64,000 nt of DNA from Gammaproteobacteria bacterium (GTDB lineage: Bacteria > Pseudomonadota > Gammaproteobacteria > Steroidobacterales > Steroidobacteraceae). Of the stretch, positions 61,767 through 64,000 are shown in pieces (the first letter of the stretch is position 1; every line of letters starts with the position of its first letter). The notes under the pieces are model-generated. The model saw only the letters and a program-made list of their open reading frames with translations, was not told the DNA's origin and made no database searches. The translations under genes were made by a program, and so were the position numbers. The DNA lies in the NCBI GenBank assembly GCA_017577615.1, contig PKRE01000001.1:124001-188000 (forward strand), given 5' to 3'.

Positions 61767-64000
61767 CTATCGTTGCGCAGCCGGCGCTGCTTTCGCTCGC
61801 AGCGCTTCGATCAGACGCGCGACGTACTCGGGGGACTTTGTGTTGCGTGCGATCGCTGCGTACAGGACTGGGACGACGTAGAGCGTCAGCAGCATGGAAA
61901 AGGTCACGCCATAGACGATGACGGCTCCGATGACGCGACGGCTTTCGGCACCAGCACCCGTCGCGAGCAGGAGCGGCACCGCACCGAACACGGTGCAAAG
62001 GCTCGTCATCAAGACCGGACGTAGCCGAATCATGGAGGCCTGCACGATCGCTTCCTTGAACTCGACGCCGCGATCGCGCAATTGGTTCGCGAACTCGACG
62101 ATGAGGATGCCGTTCTTCGCTGCAAGTCCGATCAGCATGATGCAGCCGATCTGACTGAACACGTTGATCGAACCGCCCGACGCGTACAGCCCGAACAATG
62201 CTCCGGCGACCGCAAGCGGCACCGTGATCATGATGATGATCGGGTGCCGGAAGCTTTCGAATTGCGCCGCGAGCACCAGGAACACGATAACGAGCGCGAG
62301 CACGAACGTTGCATACAGAGCGTTACCGGATCGCTTGTACTCGCGCGACTCGCCGTCGTAGTTAATCTGCGCGTGAGGCGGCAGCTCCGTCCTCACAAGG
62401 TTCTCGAAATACTCGAGCGCATCGCCGAGCGAATAGCCCGGGTTCAGGTGCGCGGAGATCGTGATGGAACGCAACCGATCGAAGCGCTTGAGCTCGCGAG
62501 CACCGGCCGTTTCGGAGACTTTGACCAGATTCGACAGCGGCACGAGCGTATTAGTGGTAGCCGAGCGTACGTAGATATTGTTGAGATCGTCCGGTGAGGC
62601 TCGGTCCTCCTCGCGCGCCTGCAGTATCACGTTGTATTCCTCGCCGCGATCGAGAAACGTGGTCACGACGCGCGAACCCATCATTGTCTCGAGCGTGCGT
62701 CCGACTGCAGTGAGCGAAACGCCAAGATCGGCTGCGCGATTGCGATCGATGGCGACGTTCAGCTGCGGCTTGCGAGGATAGTAGTCGGAATCGAGGTTCG
62801 TAAGCCCGGGGTTCTCCGATGCTTTGGCGATCAGGATGTCGCGCCATTGCGCCAATTCCTCGTAGTCGCCGCCGCCAAGCACGACCTGCACCGGCGCGCC
62901 GCCGCGGATGCCGAGCCCGCTCGGCGTTCCCACCACGACACGCACTGGCAGATCCGCGAGCCGACTCCGCAGCCGTGCTGCTATCTGCTGCGCGGATTCC
63001 TCGCGCTCGTCCCAGCCGCTCAGCACGAGCATCACACGACCGACGTTGACGTCGCCGGCACCGCCGAATGCGCCGGCGCGCGTCTGTACGCTCGTGACCG
63101 TCCCGCGCTCGACCTCCTCCATGACGACCGCCTCGACTTGCCGCAGGTATTCGTCGACGTATTGCAGGCTCGATCCTTCCGGCGCAACCACCGCAATCCA
63201 GATGAACCGGCGATCTTCCGCCGGCGCATACTCGGAAGGCAGTACGGTAAAGAGCCAAATGCTGAGCCCGATCGCCGCCACAGCGGCACCGAACACCGCC
63301 GACGGTGTGGCGAGCACAGCGCGCACGGAGCGCTGGTAAGCCTGCGACAACCAACGGAAGAAACGGTCAACCGCTTCGACGACCCTGCCGCGCAAGATCC
63401 CTCGCGCGAACAGCTTCGAGCTCAGCATGGGCACGAGCGTCAGCGACACCAGTGCCGAGATGGCGATTGCTGCGGCGATGGAAATGCCGAACTCGCCGAA
63501 CAAACGGCCAACGGCGCCTGGAATGAACGAGATGGGCAGGAACACGGCGATCAAGACGAGCGTCGTAGCGATCACTGCGAAGCCGATTTCGCGCGTGCCA
63601 TCGATCGCCGCAAGCAAGGACGGCTCGCCAAGCTCGATGCGACGCGCGATGTTCTCCAGCACCACGATCGCGTCGTCGACGACCAACCCGATGGCGAGCA
63701 CCGCCCCGAGCAACGTCAGCACATTGATGGAGTACCCCGCGATCGCCATGACGATGCACGCTGCGACGATCGACACGGGAATGGTCAACGCCGGAATGAC
63801 AGTGGCGCGCACCGTTCCGAGGAAGAAGTAAATGACGACGAGCACGAGCACCAGCGCAATGACGAGCGCGTGCACCACCTCCCGAAGCGATTCGCGCACG
63901 AACACCGAGTCGTCCGAGCGCACGTCCAGCCGTATATCGGGCGGCAAGGTCGTCCGCACGCGCTCCAGCTCCTCGCGAACGCCCTTGGAGACTTCGAGGA
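61767..64000 (-). CDS. RND-family multidrug efflux permease, C-terminal part
   Basis: The frame runs off the right edge, leaving the last 744 residues or so of an AcrB/MexF-type inner-membrane pump; an internal GTG at 63959 is not the true start. It shows transmembrane helices 2-6 with the proton-relay pair in G-L-V-V-D-D-A-I-V-V-L-E-N, the second large periplasmic loop, and the final helices with G-L-A-A-K-N-G-I-L-I-V-E-F containing the relay lysine. Proton-driven drug or metabolite export through a tripartite complex is expected. The adaptor gene would lie beyond the window, upstream on this strand. Confidence 0.93.
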   Translation of the reverse strand, partial: LEVSKGVREELERVRTTLPPDIRLDVRSDDSVFVRESLREVVHALVIALVLVLVVIYFFLGTVRATVIPALTIPVSIVAACIVMAIAGYSINVLTLLGAVLAIGLVVDDAIVVLENIARRIELGEPSLLAAIDGTREIGFAVIATTLVLIAVFLPISFIPGAVGRLFGEFGISIAAAIAISALVSLTLVPMLSSKLFARGILRGRVVEAVDRFFRWLSQAYQRSVRAVLATPSAVFGAAVAAIGLSIWLFTVLPSEYAPAEDRRFIWIAVVAPEGSSLQYVDEYLRQVEAVVMEEVERGTVTSVQTRAGAFGGAGDVNVGRVMLVLSGWDEREESAQQIAARLRSRLADLPVRVVVGTPSGLGIRGGAPVQVVLGGGDYEELAQWRDILIAKASENPGLTNLDSDYYPRKPQLNVAIDRNRAADLGVSLTAVGRTLETMMGSRVVTTFLDRGEEYNVILQAREEDRASPDDLNNIYVRSATTNTLVPLSNLVKVSETAGARELKRFDRLRSITISAHLNPGYSLGDALEYFENLVRTELPPHAQINYDGESREYKRSGNALYATFVLALVIVFLVLAAQFESFRHPIIIMITVPLAVAGALFGLYASGGSINVFSQIGCIMLIGLAAKNGILIVEFANQLRDRGVEFKEAIVQASMIRLRPVLMTSLCTVFGAVPLLLATGAGAESRRVIGAVIVYGVTFSMLLTLYVVPVLYAAIARNTKSPEYVARLIEALRAKAAPAAQR

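Overview
The window looks like a chromosome segment of a moderately high-GC gammaproteobacterium, probably from the Xanthomonadales/Nevskiales/Steroidobacterales side of the class. The grounds are gene order and gene content: aroQ-accB-accC-prmA-(DUF3426)-dusB-fis-purH-purD, trxA-rho divergent from rhlB, and fis, plsB, pldA and ttcA. Large TonB-dependent receptors and a groES promoter combining a CIRCE element with a sigma-32-like box also fit. No rRNA, tRNA, CRISPR array, prophage or insertion sequence was recognised.

Region 1 (1-9887, + strand) is the end of an exopolysaccharide cluster. It holds the 3' end of a polymerase/ligase, two tandem paralogous GT2 glycosyltransferases, a pyruvyltransferase-GT4 fusion, a Wzx-type flippase, an EpsL-like outer-membrane barrel, an acyltransferase and a secreted GH16 glycanase. 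Together they would assemble, decorate, export and trim an acidic, acylated polymer.

Region 2 (9888-21490, - strand) is the most unusual part. A three-gene module (TonB-dependent receptor, secreted diheme c-type cytochrome of the MauG/peroxidase type, and a small four-cysteine protein with an OmpA-like C-terminus) occurs twice around one MarR-family regulator. Strong hairpins follow each half, and a candidate operator palindrome lies upstream of the second cytochrome gene. This looks like an undescribed regulated system for outer-membrane uptake and periplasmic oxidation of some substrate; the substrate cannot be read from sequence.

Region 3 (22047-24624) is a GPH symporter-GH43 glycosidase operon with a LacI-type operator but no regulator nearby. 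Region 4 (24817-31285) holds groES-groEL, then cutA-dsbD (DsbD with a duplicated N-terminal domain), a TlpA-like thioredoxin and aroQ. Region 5 (31402-39969) is the core accBC-prmA-dusB-fis-purHD run.

Region 6 (40006-47567) is mostly signalling and less known genes: a membrane protein kinase with an altered DFG motif and a Calx-beta domain, a CheD-like protein without catalytic residues, a GNAT, a DUF2721 protein, an MBL hydrolase and an EAL-CBS-GGDEF protein. Region 7 (47777-64000) is again housekeeping: rho, trxA, rhlB, yrfG-like, MscS, pldA, plsB, ttcA, an M32 carboxypeptidase homologue whose HEXXH reads HGMGH, and the C-terminal part of an RND efflux pump running off the end.
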